Positions 1 through 8,274 of a stretch of DNA of 64,000 bases are shown here, piece by piece. This DNA is from Fen-1245 sp963835535. GTDB lineage: Bacteria > Gemmatimonadota > Gemmatimonadetes > Gemmatimonadales > JACORV01. The notes beneath the pieces are model-generated. The model saw only the letters and a list, made by a program, of their open reading frames with translations, did no database searches and was not told the DNA's origin. The position numbers and the translations under genes are program-made. The stretch is taken from contig CAWIFL010000004.1 of the NCBI GenBank assembly GCA_963835535.1, positions 124,001 through 188,000 of the forward strand, read 5' to 3'. The first letter of the stretch is position 1; each line of letters opens with the position of its first letter.

Positions 1-812
1 AACCGGGAAACCAGCCGACCCTCCAGGCCCGGCAGCTCCTTCGGCGACCGGTCGCTGGTCAGGACGATCTGCTTGCCCGCCTCGTAGAGGGCGTTGAACG
101 TGTGGAAGAACTCCTCCTGCGTGGACTCCTTCCGCTCGAGGAAGTGCACGTCGTCGAGGAGCAGCAGGTCGAGGTCGTTCCGGTAGCGCCGCCGGAACTC
201 CTGCATCTTCTGACCGTGGATGTGTTCGATGACCTCGTTGGTGAACTGCTCGCCGCTCATGTAGACGGCGCGGGTCTGCGGCGAGCGCTCGAGCACGGCG
301 TGGGCGATCGCCTGCATCAGGTGCGTCTTGCCCAGCCCCGTCGCGCCGTAGATGAAGAGCGGGTTGTACGCCTTGCCCGGCGCCTCGGCGACGGCGTGCG
401 CGGCGGCAGCCGCCAGCTCGTTCGACTTGCCGATGACGAAGGCCCCGAAGCTGTACCGCTCGTTGAGCGGCATGGACCAGGCGGGCGCGTGTGCCGCGGC
501 CGCGGCCCCGGCGGGGGTCGGCGTGGCGACGAAGAAGTCCATCTGGGGGCGGCGCGAGCGCTCTTCCATCACCTTGAAGGACATCTCCAGCCGCCGGCCC
601 GCGACCTGGGTCGAGAGATCCGACAGCAGGGCCGCGTAGTTGGACTTGTTCCAGTCGGCCGCGAACTCGTCAGGCGCCGCGAGCACGAGCGTCCCGTCTT
701 CGAGACTGATCGGCTCGACCGGCTCCAGCCAGGAGCGGATCGTCGGTTCAGGGAGACGACCACGCGCCTGGTCGAGAAGGCGGTTCCAGGTTTCCTTTGC
801 CGAAGGCTCCAT
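1..812 (-). CDS. dnaA: Chromosomal replication initiator DnaA (partial, N-terminal part)
   Basis: DnaA binds DnaA boxes at oriC as an ATP-bound oligomer and opens the origin. The window holds the first 270 or so residues; the rest lies beyond base 1. Visible are the N-terminal DnaB/DiaA-binding domain, an Ala-rich linker, Walker A (GATGLGKT), Walker B (LLLLDDVHFL), sensor 1 around LTSDRSP and the arginine-finger stretch near RLVSRF, where the window ends. The ATG at 810-812 gives a normal DnaA N-terminus, although no strong ribosome site precedes it. It diverges from rpmH, the common dnaA/rpmH arrangement, and a TGTGGAAAA DnaA-box match lies in the gap. The identification is secure. Confidence 0.97.
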   Translation of the reverse strand, partial: MEPSAKETWNRLLDQARGRLPEPTIRSWLEPVEPISLEDGTLVLAAPDEFAADWNKSNYAALLSDLSTQVAGRRLEMSFKVMEERSRRPQMDFFVATPTPAGAAAAAHAPAWSMPLNERYSFGAFVIGKSNELAAAAAHAVAEAPGKAYNPLFIYGATGLGKTHLMQAIAHAVLERSPQTRAVYMSGEQFTNEVIEHIHGQKMQEFRRRYRNDLDLLLLDDVHFLERKESTQEEFFHTFNALYEAGKQIVLTSDRSPKELPGLEGRLVSR

Positions 813-869
813 CAACGCAGGTCGGAGTTAAGCGGAAGGTCTCAAGGGCGCCCGAACCTATGACCGCAA

Positions 870-878
870 TGTGGAAAA
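870..878 (-). promoter_or_regulatory. Single DnaA-box match between dnaA and rpmH
   Basis: On the minus strand these nine bases read TTTTCCACA, which fits the TTWTNCACA DnaA-box consensus. It lies 58 bases upstream of the dnaA start, so autoregulation of dnaA is a reasonable inference. I see no cluster of boxes or AT-rich unwinding region here, so this is not by itself an origin. Confidence 0.45.
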
Positions 879-885
879 GTCAACC

Positions 886-915
886 TTGACCAGCAGCGCG
901 GAATCCGTGTACAAT
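886..915 (+). promoter_or_regulatory. Sigma-70 promoter of the rpmH-rnpA-yidD-yidC operon
   Basis: The -35 box is TTGACC (886-891) and the -10 box is TACAAT (910-915), with an 18-base spacer. Both are near consensus and stand out in this GC-rich sequence. They lie just upstream of the rpmH ribosome site GGAGGT (928-933) and GTG start (941), so the leader would be short. Confidence 0.75.
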
Positions 916-940
916 TCGCGGCTTTCCGGAGGTCTGACAC

Positions 941-1102
941 GTGGGACCGACATACCGTCCGCGCAACAAGAAGCGGGTGAACAAGCATGGGTTCCGGCAC
1001 CGCATGAAGACGCGGTGGGGCCGTGCCGTGCTGTCGGCCCGTCGCAAGAAAGGGCGCAAGCGTCTCACTGTTAAGATACCGTCCAAGCACCGGGGCGGTT
1101 GA
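941..1102 (+). CDS. rpmH: 50S ribosomal protein L34
   Basis: This 53-residue basic protein is a component of the large ribosomal subunit. It matches L34 along its length, from TYRPRNKKRVNKHGF near the start to the conserved LSARRKKGRKRLTV. Most L34 proteins end soon after RLTV; here about nine more residues (KIPSKHRGG) follow. The start is GTG at 941, seven bases after GGAGGT. Its TGA stop overlaps the TTG start of rnpA, so the two genes are probably translationally coupled. It is too short for most ORF-length cut-offs, but order and sequence leave little doubt. Confidence 0.96.
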   Translation: MGPTYRPRNKKRVNKHGFRHRMKTRWGRAVLSARRKKGRKRLTVKIPSKHRGG

Positions 1103-1458
1103 CGGACGAGCGGCTGCCGCGGGCGTCCCGGATTACTCGCGCAGCGGAACTCCGCGCGCTATTCACAGAGGGGAAGCGCCGTCGAACGGATCATCTGGAT
1201 CTGTTCACCCGGCCTTCCCCTCTTGGGCATTCACGGGTCGCGGTGATCGTGCCGCGCCTCGCGCATACCGCGCCGCAGCGCAACCGGTTACGGAGGCGGG
1301 TCAGGGAAATCTGCCGGCGGGCGGTGCTGCCGGCGCTTCCGGCGCCGCTGGACATCGCGGTGCGCACCCGGTCCGGGGCATACGACGTGGGCTTTGAACT
1401 TCTGCGCGCGGAAATCGTAGGGGTCTTGTGTCCATCATCGCCCGGCTCGCCGTCCTGA
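1099..1458 (+). CDS. rnpA: Ribonuclease P protein component
   Basis: RnpA is the basic protein subunit that helps the RNase P RNA mature the 5' end of tRNAs. At 119 residues it has the usual family size. The RNR signature RNRLRRRVRE lies in the middle, preceded by a hydrophobic strand (VAVIVP) and followed by an Arg/Ala-rich helix, as in the RnpA fold. The start is TTG at 1099, overlapping the rpmH stop, and the 3' end overlaps yidD by 31 bases. Gene order rpmH-rnpA-yidD-yidC is conserved across bacteria and supports the call. Confidence 0.94.
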   Translation: MTDERLPRASRITRAAELRALFTEGKRRRTDHLDLFTRPSPLGHSRVAVIVPRLAHTAPQRNRLRRRVREICRRAVLPALPAPLDIAVRTRSGAYDVGFELLRAEIVGVLCPSSPGSPS

Positions 1459-1646
1459 TGGTCCGTGGATATCAGGTGACACTGTCGCCGCTCCTGCCGT
1501 CGGCGTGCCGGTATCAGCCGAGCTGTTCCTCCTACATGATCGAAGCCGTCGAGCGCCACGGGGCACTGCGGGGCGTCTGGCTGGGGGCCAGGCGCATTCT
1601 GCGGTGCCACCCCTTCGCGCGCGGCGGCTACGACCCGGTGCCGTGA
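1428..1646 (+). CDS. yidD: Membrane protein insertion efficiency factor YidD
   Basis: YidD is a small inner-membrane-associated protein that helps insertion of membrane proteins alongside YidC. The 72-residue product has the family's cysteine pattern (SACRYQPSCSSYM, then RILRCHP) and the usual end GGYDPVP. The start is GTG at 1428, inside the 3' end of rnpA. The stop overlaps the GTG start of yidC in a GTGA arrangement, so all four genes of the operon are likely to be translated together. Confidence 0.95.
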   Translation: MSIIARLAVLMVRGYQVTLSPLLPSACRYQPSCSSYMIEAVERHGALRGVWLGARRILRCHPFARGGYDPVP

Positions 1647-3304
1647 ACTTGGAACGCCGGCTGGTTGTTGCCATCCTGCTGATGATCGGCGTGGCGGTGC
1701 TGCCGTCGCTGTTCATCAAGTCGCCGCGGCGCCCGATAGCGCTGGCGGACTCCACGCAGGTGCGGGCGGCGGCGCCGGATACGGCCCACGCGGGGCCGGC
1801 ACCGACGGCGGAGGCGCAGAAGGCGGCCCGGCCGGCGCCCGCCCGCGAGCCGGTGGCAACCGCCGCGCCGGCGGAGACCGTGGACGTCGCCACGCCGTTG
1901 GCGCGCTACACGCTGAGCAGCGCGGGCGCGACGCTGCAAGGCGCCGAGCTCTCGGCGTACCGGATGTTCGGTGAGAAGCGCGGCGGCCCGGTGGAGCTGA
2001 TCCGGCCCGGCGACCGCCTGCTGGCGCACCAGGTCGTGCTGGGGCGGGACACGATCCGGTTCGACAGCGCTTCCTTCTCGACGGAGCGCGGCGCGGACGG
2101 CGTGACGTTCCGCGGGCGGGCGGGCGGCGTGGATCTGGTCCTCTCGTACACCTATCGCAGCGGCACCGACTACGTGCTCGACGTCACCGGCGAGCTGGGC
2201 GGGCTGGGGGGCCGGGGCGCCCTCGTTCTGGTAGGCCTCGGAAGCGGCTTCGCGAACACCGAAGCGGACAGCATCGGCAACTACCGCAGCTACGGCGCCG
2301 TCGGCCGGCGCACCGAGCCGCAGGGCCTGGCGTTCTCGAAGGTCGCGCCGGGCGAGACCGCCACGCTCGACGGCCCGTTCGACTGGGTCGCCGTGAAATC
2401 GAAGTATTTCATCGGCGCGCTGCTCTCTGGGGACAGCACGAAGCCGGACTTCGGCGGGCTCGTGCTGGTCGGCGGGCCGCGACCCGGGCGGTACGCCACG
2501 CAGGCGCAGACGTGGGCGACGCTGCCCGTCGGCCCGGACGGGAGGTTCCGCTACAGCCTGTACCTGGGGCCACAGGAATACCGGCACCTGCGGAAGGTGG
2601 GCCGGGAGCTCGGCAAGGCGTCGCCGTACGGCTGGATCTTCAAACCGATCGTGATGCCGGTCGCGGTCTGGATCACCGAGCTGCTGCTGTGGATGCACCA
2701 GACGCTGTCGCTGGCCTACGGATGGGTGCTGGTGCTGTTCGGCATCGCCGTGCGGCTGCTCCTCTGGCCGCTCAACCAGAAAGCGATGAAGAGTTCGGTG
2801 GCGATGCAGGCGGTGCAGCCGCTGATGAAGGACATCCAGACACGTCACAAGGACGACCCGCAGCGGCTGCAGCAGGAGATGCTGAAGCTGTACAAGGAGC
2901 ACAAGGTGAACCCGCTGGGCGGGTGCCTGCCGATGCTGCTGCCGTTCCCGATCCTGCTGGCACTGTTCTTCGTGTTCGCCAACACGATCGCGTTCCGGGG
3001 CGTCTCGTTCCTCTGGCTGCCGGACCTGTCCCTCAGGGATCCGACCTACGTGATCCCGGTGGTCATGGGCGCGTCCATGTGGGCGCTGTCGAAGCTGGGC
3101 CAGATGGGGATGCCGCCCAATCCGCAGGCCAAGATGATGACGACGATCATGCCGATCATGATGACGGTGCTGTTCCTGAACTTCGCGTCGGGGCTGAACC
3201 TGTACTACGCGGTGTCGAACCTGGTGAGCCTGCCGCAGCAGTACATGATCAACAAGGCCCGGGCCGCGGAGACGGCACGGCGGAACAAGGGCATGACGGT
3301 CTAG
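1643..3304 (+). CDS. yidC: Membrane protein insertase YidC
   Basis: YidC inserts proteins into the cytoplasmic membrane, alone or with SecYEG. The 553-residue product has the Gram-negative layout: an N-terminal membrane anchor (LVVAILLMIGVAVLPSLF), an Ala/Pro-rich linker, a periplasmic beta domain to about residue 330, and a C-terminal insertase core with five hydrophobic segments. Between the first two core helices is the cytoplasmic hairpin that starts near NQKAMKSSVAMQ. I take the GTG at 1643, which overlaps the yidD stop; the reading frame stays open further upstream, but that part lies inside yidD. The stop overlaps the stop of the convergent gene at 3301. Confidence 0.97.
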   Translation: MNLERRLVVAILLMIGVAVLPSLFIKSPRRPIALADSTQVRAAAPDTAHAGPAPTAEAQKAARPAPAREPVATAAPAETVDVATPLARYTLSSAGATLQGAELSAYRMFGEKRGGPVELIRPGDRLLAHQVVLGRDTIRFDSASFSTERGADGVTFRGRAGGVDLVLSYTYRSGTDYVLDVTGELGGLGGRGALVLVGLGSGFANTEADSIGNYRSYGAVGRRTEPQGLAFSKVAPGETATLDGPFDWVAVKSKYFIGALLSGDSTKPDFGGLVLVGGPRPGRYATQAQTWATLPVGPDGRFRYSLYLGPQEYRHLRKVGRELGKASPYGWIFKPIVMPVAVWITELLLWMHQTLSLAYGWVLVLFGIAVRLLLWPLNQKAMKSSVAMQAVQPLMKDIQTRHKDDPQRLQQEMLKLYKEHKVNPLGGCLPMLLPFPILLALFFVFANTIAFRGVSFLWLPDLSLRDPTYVIPVVMGASMWALSKLGQMGMPPNPQAKMMTTIMPIMMTVLFLNFASGLNLYYAVSNLVSLPQQYMINKARAAETARRNKGMTV

Positions 3305-3492
3305 CCGCGGGGCTTCTCCGCGTCGGTCGCGGCCCGCCAGACTTCGTCGGCCAGCCACTCCAACCGCTCTTCGGCGTACTCCAGATCCTGCTTGCTCATC
3401 GTCTCCACGTTGCGGGCGACGTAGCGCACGTGCTCGACGAGTTCGTCGAGCACCTCCCGCAGCTCGCGGTTGACCCGCCGCTCGTCGCTCAT
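3301..3492 (-). CDS. Small acidic, probably helical protein of unknown function
   Basis: I do not recognise this 63-residue protein. It is rich in Glu, Arg and Leu, has no membrane segment or cysteine, and looks like two amphipathic helices. The ATG at 3490-3492 follows a GGTGGGAG ribosome site and overlaps the stop of the upstream metalloprotease gene by four bases (ATGA), which supports a real, co-translated gene. The stop overlaps the yidC stop on the other strand. It may act together with the metalloprotease, but nothing in the sequence shows how. Confidence 0.7.
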   Translation of the reverse strand: MSDERRVNRELREVLDELVEHVRYVARNVETMSKQDLEYAEERLEWLADEVWRAATDAEKPRG

Positions 3493-4439
3493 GCTCCCAC
3501 CGCTCGCCCCGCGACGGCGCGCGCGGCCGCCGCCTCGAACTCCGCCGCGGACGCCCGCACGGCCGCCGCCACGCCGCGCTCGGCCACCAGCGGCTCCGCC
3601 ATGCGCGCGCCGATATAGTAGCCCGCGCGCTCGGGCAGGACGCGTCCCTGCGCGAGCCGCGCAGCCGGGCTCATCCCGCCGCTCAGGAACCGCAGCCGGA
3701 GCCCGAGGCCCGTGTGATCCAGGTCGGGTTCGACCGCACGGAACAGGAACGCCTCCAGCTCCCGCATCCGGCGGTACTGCCTCCGGGTAAAGCCCAGGTA
3801 CTCCTCGTCGGCCAGGCCCGGCGCCGTGGCCCGCGCCGCGTGCACCGCCACGCCTTCGTTGACGAGCAGCTCGCGAAGCGTCGCCCGGCTCCCGGTCTCC
3901 CAGTAGTCGTACTCGCCGCCGGCCTCGGCGACCAGCCGCTTGAGCTCCGACCGGCTGGTGGGCGACGTGTAACGGACGGTGTGCGCGATCTCGTGCGCGA
4001 TCCAGAGCGGGAGGAGCGTGGGAGAGAGACCCAGACCGTAGGTGTCGGGGTTGGGCTGGCCGGTGAAGTGCTCGAGACAGACGATCACGACACCGCGTCC
4101 GCCGACCACCAGCTCGGCGGCGTTGGCGGCGCCCACCCCCACCGTGAGGTAGACGTCCACCTCCTGGTCCACCTCCAGCACGCCGGCGGCGCGGCTCACG
4201 ACGTCGGCGGCCAGCGCCTCGAGATCCACCGCCGCCGCCAGGCGCAGCAGATCGCGGCGATCCGCCGCGAGCGCGCGTGACACGACCTCCGCCGCATGCG
4301 GCGACTCGAGGTCGAGCACGTAGTTGTGCCAGTAGGCGCCGAGAATCTGCCGGTGGCGCTCCACGTACTCGCGGTACGCCGCCTCTCGATCGGCGGCGGC
4401 GCGAGCCGCGAAGAATTCCGGTATGAGGTTGATGATCAT
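3489..4439 (-). CDS. Putative zinc metalloprotease (HEIAH motif, DUF2268-like)
   Basis: The 316-residue protein has a classic zinc-binding HExxH motif, HEIAH at residues 149-153, preceded by a hydrophobic strand and a PDTYGLGLSP segment. A later LLVNEGVAVHAA segment could supply the third metal ligand or the substrate cleft. This arrangement resembles the predicted Zn-dependent proteases of the DUF2268 type; the precise family is an inference. No signal peptide is visible, so it is probably cytoplasmic. It overlaps the next gene by four bases. Substrate unknown. Confidence 0.75.
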   Translation of the reverse strand: MIINLIPEFFAARAAADREAAYREYVERHRQILGAYWHNYVLDLESPHAAEVVSRALAADRRDLLRLAAAVDLEALAADVVSRAAGVLEVDQEVDVYLTVGVGAANAAELVVGGRGVVIVCLEHFTGQPNPDTYGLGLSPTLLPLWIAHEIAHTVRYTSPTSRSELKRLVAEAGGEYDYWETGSRATLRELLVNEGVAVHAARATAPGLADEEYLGFTRRQYRRMRELEAFLFRAVEPDLDHTGLGLRLRFLSGGMSPAARLAQGRVLPERAGYYIGARMAEPLVAERGVAAAVRASAAEFEAAAARAVAGRAVGA

Positions 4440-4522
4440 GTTGCGGTCGCCCCAATCTGTGGAACGCGACCGTTCGGGACAAGAGTGTGCGGGAGGCGGA
4501 CGCGTTCCGCGCGGAGTGCGCG

Positions 4523-5017
4523 CTAGCCGGAGCGCAAGAGCACCGCTTCGATGACGGAGACGTCTGCGGCGGTGAAGCCGAACAGCACCACGTGCATGCG
4601 GGCCGCCGCGCCCGGCGCGGCGCGGATCGCGTCGACCATGACCTCGACGGCGCGGCGGAATGGGAAGCCGCCGATCCCCGAGCCGAGGATCGGGAAGGCG
4701 ACGTCGGTGAGGTGCAGCTCAGCGGCGCGCGCGAGGCCGGCCGACGTGGCGTCGCGGATGCTGCGCTCGCTCACCGGCTCGTCGCCCATCGCGGCCGCGT
4801 GAATGACGTAGCGGCACGGGAGGTGGCCCGCGCCCGTGACGGCGGCCTCGCCCACGCGGATCGCCCCGTGGCGGTCGCACTCCTCCTGGATGGACGGGCC
4901 GCCGCGCCGCGCGATGGCCCCGGCCACGCCGGCGCCGAGCTGGAGACGGTTGTTGGCGGCGTTCACGATGGCGCTACCGGCGTACGTGGTGATGTCGCCC
5001 AGCGCCGTGCGGATCAT
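4523..5017 (-). CDS. Macro-domain protein (ADP-ribose binding or hydrolysing)
   Basis: The whole 164-residue protein is one macro domain. The ligand-binding motifs are clear: GDIT at the start, NAANNRLQLGAGVAGAI (the NAAN motif and Gly-rich loop), VIHAA, and the second phosphate loop LGSGIGGFP. Proteins of this type bind ADP-ribose or remove it from proteins or from O-acetyl-ADP-ribose. The ATG (5015-5017) lies one base after the stop of the rhomboid gene, so the two are cotranscribed. Whether it is an enzyme cannot be told from sequence. Confidence 0.9.
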   Translation of the reverse strand: MIRTALGDITTYAGSAIVNAANNRLQLGAGVAGAIARRGGPSIQEECDRHGAIRVGEAAVTGAGHLPCRYVIHAAAMGDEPVSERSIRDATSAGLARAAELHLTDVAFPILGSGIGGFPFRRAVEVMVDAIRAAPGAAARMHVVLFGFTAADVSVIEAVLLRSG

Positions 5018-5018
5018 C

Positions 5019-5849
5019 TCAGCGGTCCTGCTTGAACCTCTTGCTCATCTCGTCGAGGAAGCGGCGCTCGTCCGGCGTGAGGCTGGAGAGCCCGCCCGCC
5101 GAGATCTTGTCGAGCACCCGGTCCACTTCCTCCAGCACCTTGGCGTCGGCCCCGCGCCGTCGCGCACCGAACGGCCGCAGGCCGCCGGCGGTCTCCGTCG
5201 AGAACGGATGGACCAGCACCGCGGTGGAGCCCTCGGCCGGCGCGGGGGCCCCGCGCCGGAGCAGCGCAGGGCCCCGCAGGTAGAGCAGCGCCGCGGCGAA
5301 GCCGCCCAGGTGCGCGAGGTGCGCGACGCCGTCCCGCACGCCCGAAAGGCCGGCCACGAGCGACAGGCCGGCGAGGAAGACGACGATCCACTTCGCCTTC
5401 ACGGGGAAGGGCAGAGGGAAGATCAGCACCGGCGCGTCCGGCCACTCGAGCACGAAGGCCAGCATCACGCCGAACACTGCGGCCGAGGCGCCGATGATCA
5501 CGCCGCCCCCGGCCAAGGGCAGGAAGGCGAAGCTGAGCGCGGCGCCGCCGAGGAGCGCGATGAAGTAGAGCCGGATGAACCGTGCGCCTCCCAACCGGGC
5601 TTCGACCGGCGGCCCGAACATGAAGAGGGCGATCATGTTGAAGAGCAGGTGCAGGAACGAGCCGTGGAGGAAGGCGTACGTCACGGCGCCCCACGGATGC
5701 CGCAGCGCCTGCGCAGGCGCGAAGCCGAAGGTCTCGACGAGCCACGGGCTCGTGAACACCGTCAGCTGCAGCAGGTACACGGCGCCCGTGGCGACCAGCA
5801 GGCGCCGCACCCATGGGGTCAGGGAAAAAGGCGAACCGTCGTAGCTCAT
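5019..5849 (-). CDS. Rhomboid family intramembrane serine protease
   Basis: Rhomboids cleave membrane proteins inside the bilayer. The 276-residue protein has about six hydrophobic segments, the HGSFLHLLFNM segment of helix 2, the catalytic serine in GASAAVFG (Ser122) and the catalytic histidine in HLAHLGGF (His180). About 70 hydrophilic residues follow the last helix, ending in a stretch similar to the tails of other bacterial rhomboids. The ATG at 5847-5849 follows GGTGG. It lies 26 bases after ddl and one base before the macro-domain gene, in one operon. Confidence 0.94.
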   Translation of the reverse strand: MSYDGSPFSLTPWVRRLLVATGAVYLLQLTVFTSPWLVETFGFAPAQALRHPWGAVTYAFLHGSFLHLLFNMIALFMFGPPVEARLGGARFIRLYFIALLGGAALSFAFLPLAGGGVIIGASAAVFGVMLAFVLEWPDAPVLIFPLPFPVKAKWIVVFLAGLSLVAGLSGVRDGVAHLAHLGGFAAALLYLRGPALLRRGAPAPAEGSTAVLVHPFSTETAGGLRPFGARRRGADAKVLEEVDRVLDKISAGGLSSLTPDERRFLDEMSKRFKQDR

Positions 5850-5875
5850 GCGACCACCGAAGGGTATCCCCGGGC

Positions 5876-6892
5876 CTAGCGCTTTGTTCCGCGCCGCTCG
5901 AGGGCGAGGCGACAGACGGCTTCGGCAAAGGCGGGGAAGCTGATGCCGGCGGCACGGGCTGCCTTGGGGATGAGGCTCGCGGCCGTGACGCCCGGCAGGG
6001 TATTGGCCTCGAGGAAGACCACGTCCCCGTCGGCGCCGACGCGGAAGTCCACCCGGCTGTAACCCGACAACTTGAGGCTGCGGTGGGCGCGCTGCGCGGC
6101 GTCCTGGGTCCGCGCGGCGAGCTCGGCCGGGATCGGCGCGGGGCAGATCTCCTCGGACATCCCCGGCTGGTACTTGCACTCGTAGTCGAACATCTCGTGC
6201 TTCGAAACGATCTCGATGACCGGCAGCGCCGCCTCGCCCAGGATCCCCACGGTCAACTCGCGCCCCGGGACGAACTGCTCCACCATCACCTCGTCGTCGT
6301 ACCGCTCGGCCAGCGTGACGGCCCCCGCCAGGTCCTTCGGGCGCTTGACCAGCGTCAGCCCGACGGAGGACCCCTGCTTCGACGGCTTCACGACGCACGG
6401 GAAGCCCACGGTTTTCTTGACGTACGCCGGCGTGGCGGGAGCCATCACCCACGCGGGCACGGCGAGCCCGTTGTCGCGCACGATGCGCTTGGCGAGGTCC
6501 TTGTCCATCGCCAGCGCCGAGGCCAGGTGCCCGCTGCCGGTGTACGGCACACCGATGACGTCGAGCACCGCCTGGACGGTGCCGTCCTCGCCCTGGCCGC
6601 CGTGCAGCGCGACGAAGACCACGTCCGCCTCGCGGATCGCCGGCAGCTCCCCGAGTCCGGCCGACAGCATGCCGCGCTCCAGCTCCTTGAGCCGTTCGAG
6701 CGGGGGCGGCTCCCGGCCGATGCCGCCCGGCAGCAGGGCGGCCTCGTGCTCGGGCGGGACGTAGCCGGTCGCGAGATCCACGACGTGCACGGTGTGGTGC
6801 AGCGAGCGCAGCGCGGCAGCGACCTGGAGTCCCGACGCGAGGGCGACGTCCCGCTCGGCCGAGGTGCCGCCCGTCAGGAGCGCGACCCTCAC
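5876..6892 (-). CDS. ddl: D-alanine--D-alanine ligase
   Basis: Ddl joins two D-alanines with ATP to make the dipeptide for peptidoglycan. The 338-residue protein has the Ddl layout: N-terminal ALLTGGTSAERDVALASG, HGGQGEDGTVQ, then the ATP-grasp domain with VVKPSKQGSSVG and the metal-binding VFLEANTLPG near the C-terminus. The GTG start (6890-6892) overlaps the stop of the upstream cystathionine beta-synthase gene by four bases, which fixes the start. It is cotranscribed with the genes on both sides. Confidence 0.96.
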   Translation of the reverse strand: MRVALLTGGTSAERDVALASGLQVAAALRSLHHTVHVVDLATGYVPPEHEAALLPGGIGREPPPLERLKELERGMLSAGLGELPAIREADVVFVALHGGQGEDGTVQAVLDVIGVPYTGSGHLASALAMDKDLAKRIVRDNGLAVPAWVMAPATPAYVKKTVGFPCVVKPSKQGSSVGLTLVKRPKDLAGAVTLAERYDDEVMVEQFVPGRELTVGILGEAALPVIEIVSKHEMFDYECKYQPGMSEEICPAPIPAELAARTQDAAQRAHRSLKLSGYSRVDFRVGADGDVVFLEANTLPGVTAASLIPKAARAAGISFPAFAEAVCRLALERRGTKR

Positions 6893-8274
6893 CGGATCCC
6901 CGCGACCTGCCGCAGCACGTCGTACCTGGTGACGATGCCGACGAGCCGCCCGTCCTTGCGGACCAGCGCCGCCTGGGTCTCGTGCGAGAGCAGCGTGTTG
7001 AGGCGCTCGATCGGCAGTGCGGCATCCACGACGGGGAAGGGCGGCTGCATCACGTCGGAGACCGCGCGCTCGAGCAGCTTCGCGTCCTCGAGGGCGCGGG
7101 AGATGACCGGCCCCTCGGTCACGGAGCCGACGCAGTCGTTCCCGGCGATCACGGGCACCTGCGAGATCCCGTAGGTGCTCATCAGATTCAGGGCCTGTCG
7201 CACGCTCGCCGCGGGCGCGACCGAGACGAGCGGCGGGATGCCCGCGGGGTGCTGCGCGATCAGCGCTTCCACGGTCACCGGCACCGTGTCGAGCATCTGG
7301 TTCTCCCGCATCCATTCGTCGTCGTACACCTTCGAGACGTACCGCTCGCCCGTATCGCACAGGATCGTGACGACCAGGGCCGCGGGATCGTCGAGACGCC
7401 GGGCGACGTCGAGCGCGACGTGGACGTTCATGCCGGTCGAGCCGCCGACGAACAGTCCCTCTTCCCGTGTGAGGCGGCGCGCCATGCGGAACGCCTCCTT
7501 GTCGCCCACCTGCACGAACTCGTCCACCACGCCGAAGTCGAGCGAGGTCGGGATCTTGTCGCCGCCGATCCCCTCGACCTTGTACGGGAATCCCTCGCCC
7601 TTGGTGTGCGACCTGGCGTACTCGGTGTAGATCGAGCCGACCGGGTCGGGCGCGATCACGCGGATCGCGCGATTCTTCTCCTTGAGGAATCGGCCCACGC
7701 CCGTGACCGTGCCGCCCGTGCCGGGCGAGCAGACGAAGTGCGTGATCCTGCCCTCGGTCTGCTCCCAGATCTCCGGGCCGGTGGTGCGGTAGTGCGCGTC
7801 CGGATTGACGGGGTTGAAGTGCTGGTCGGCCAGGATCGCGCCGGGCGTGGCCGCGACGATGGCCTTCGCCTTCTGGATGTAGTACTCCGGATGGTCGGGG
7901 GGCACCGCGGTGGGCACCACGACCACTTCGGCGCCGAAGGCGCGCAGCAGCTTGATCTTCTCGCTCGACATCTTGTCGGGGATCGTGAAGACGCACCGGT
8001 AGCCCTTGATCGCCGCGGCGATCGCGAGCCCGACGCCGGTGTTCCCGCTCGTCCCCTCGACGATCGTGCCGCCGGGCCTCAGCGCGCCGCTCTGCTCCGC
8101 GGCTTCGATGATGGCGAGGCCGATGCGGTCCTTCACCGAGCCGCCCGGGTTCATCTGTTCGGCCTTCGCGAGGACCGGCGTCCGGATGCCGCGCGTGACG
8201 CGGTTCAGCCGGATCAGCGGCGTCTGGCCGACGGCCTCGAGGATGCTGTTCAGGGGCCGGGAACGCGCGGTCAT
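6889..8274 (-). CDS. Cystathionine beta-synthase with C-terminal CBS domain pair
   Basis: This PLP enzyme condenses L-serine (or O-acetylserine) with homocysteine or sulfide. Residues 1-325 are the fold II catalytic domain: the PLP lysine is in NPGGSVKDR (Lys48), EGTSGNTG binds the substrate carboxylate, and GTGGT binds the phosphate. Residues 335-461 form two CBS motifs, the arrangement of cystathionine beta-synthase rather than plain cysteine synthase, which suggests adenosyl-ligand regulation. Cysteine synthase activity cannot be excluded. Both ends overlap neighbouring genes by four bases (ATGA at the start). Confidence 0.92.
   Translation of the reverse strand: MTARSRPLNSILEAVGQTPLIRLNRVTRGIRTPVLAKAEQMNPGGSVKDRIGLAIIEAAEQSGALRPGGTIVEGTSGNTGVGLAIAAAIKGYRCVFTIPDKMSSEKIKLLRAFGAEVVVVPTAVPPDHPEYYIQKAKAIVAATPGAILADQHFNPVNPDAHYRTTGPEIWEQTEGRITHFVCSPGTGGTVTGVGRFLKEKNRAIRVIAPDPVGSIYTEYARSHTKGEGFPYKVEGIGGDKIPTSLDFGVVDEFVQVGDKEAFRMARRLTREEGLFVGGSTGMNVHVALDVARRLDDPAALVVTILCDTGERYVSKVYDDEWMRENQMLDTVPVTVEALIAQHPAGIPPLVSVAPAASVRQALNLMSTYGISQVPVIAGNDCVGSVTEGPVISRALEDAKLLERAVSDVMQPPFPVVDAALPIERLNTLLSHETQAALVRKDGRLVGIVTRYDVLRQVAGIR

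Noticed and set aside
813..940. Replication origin next to dnaA
   Set aside because: Only one DnaA-box match and no AT-rich unwinding region are visible in this gap; the origin may lie on the other side of dnaA, outside the window.
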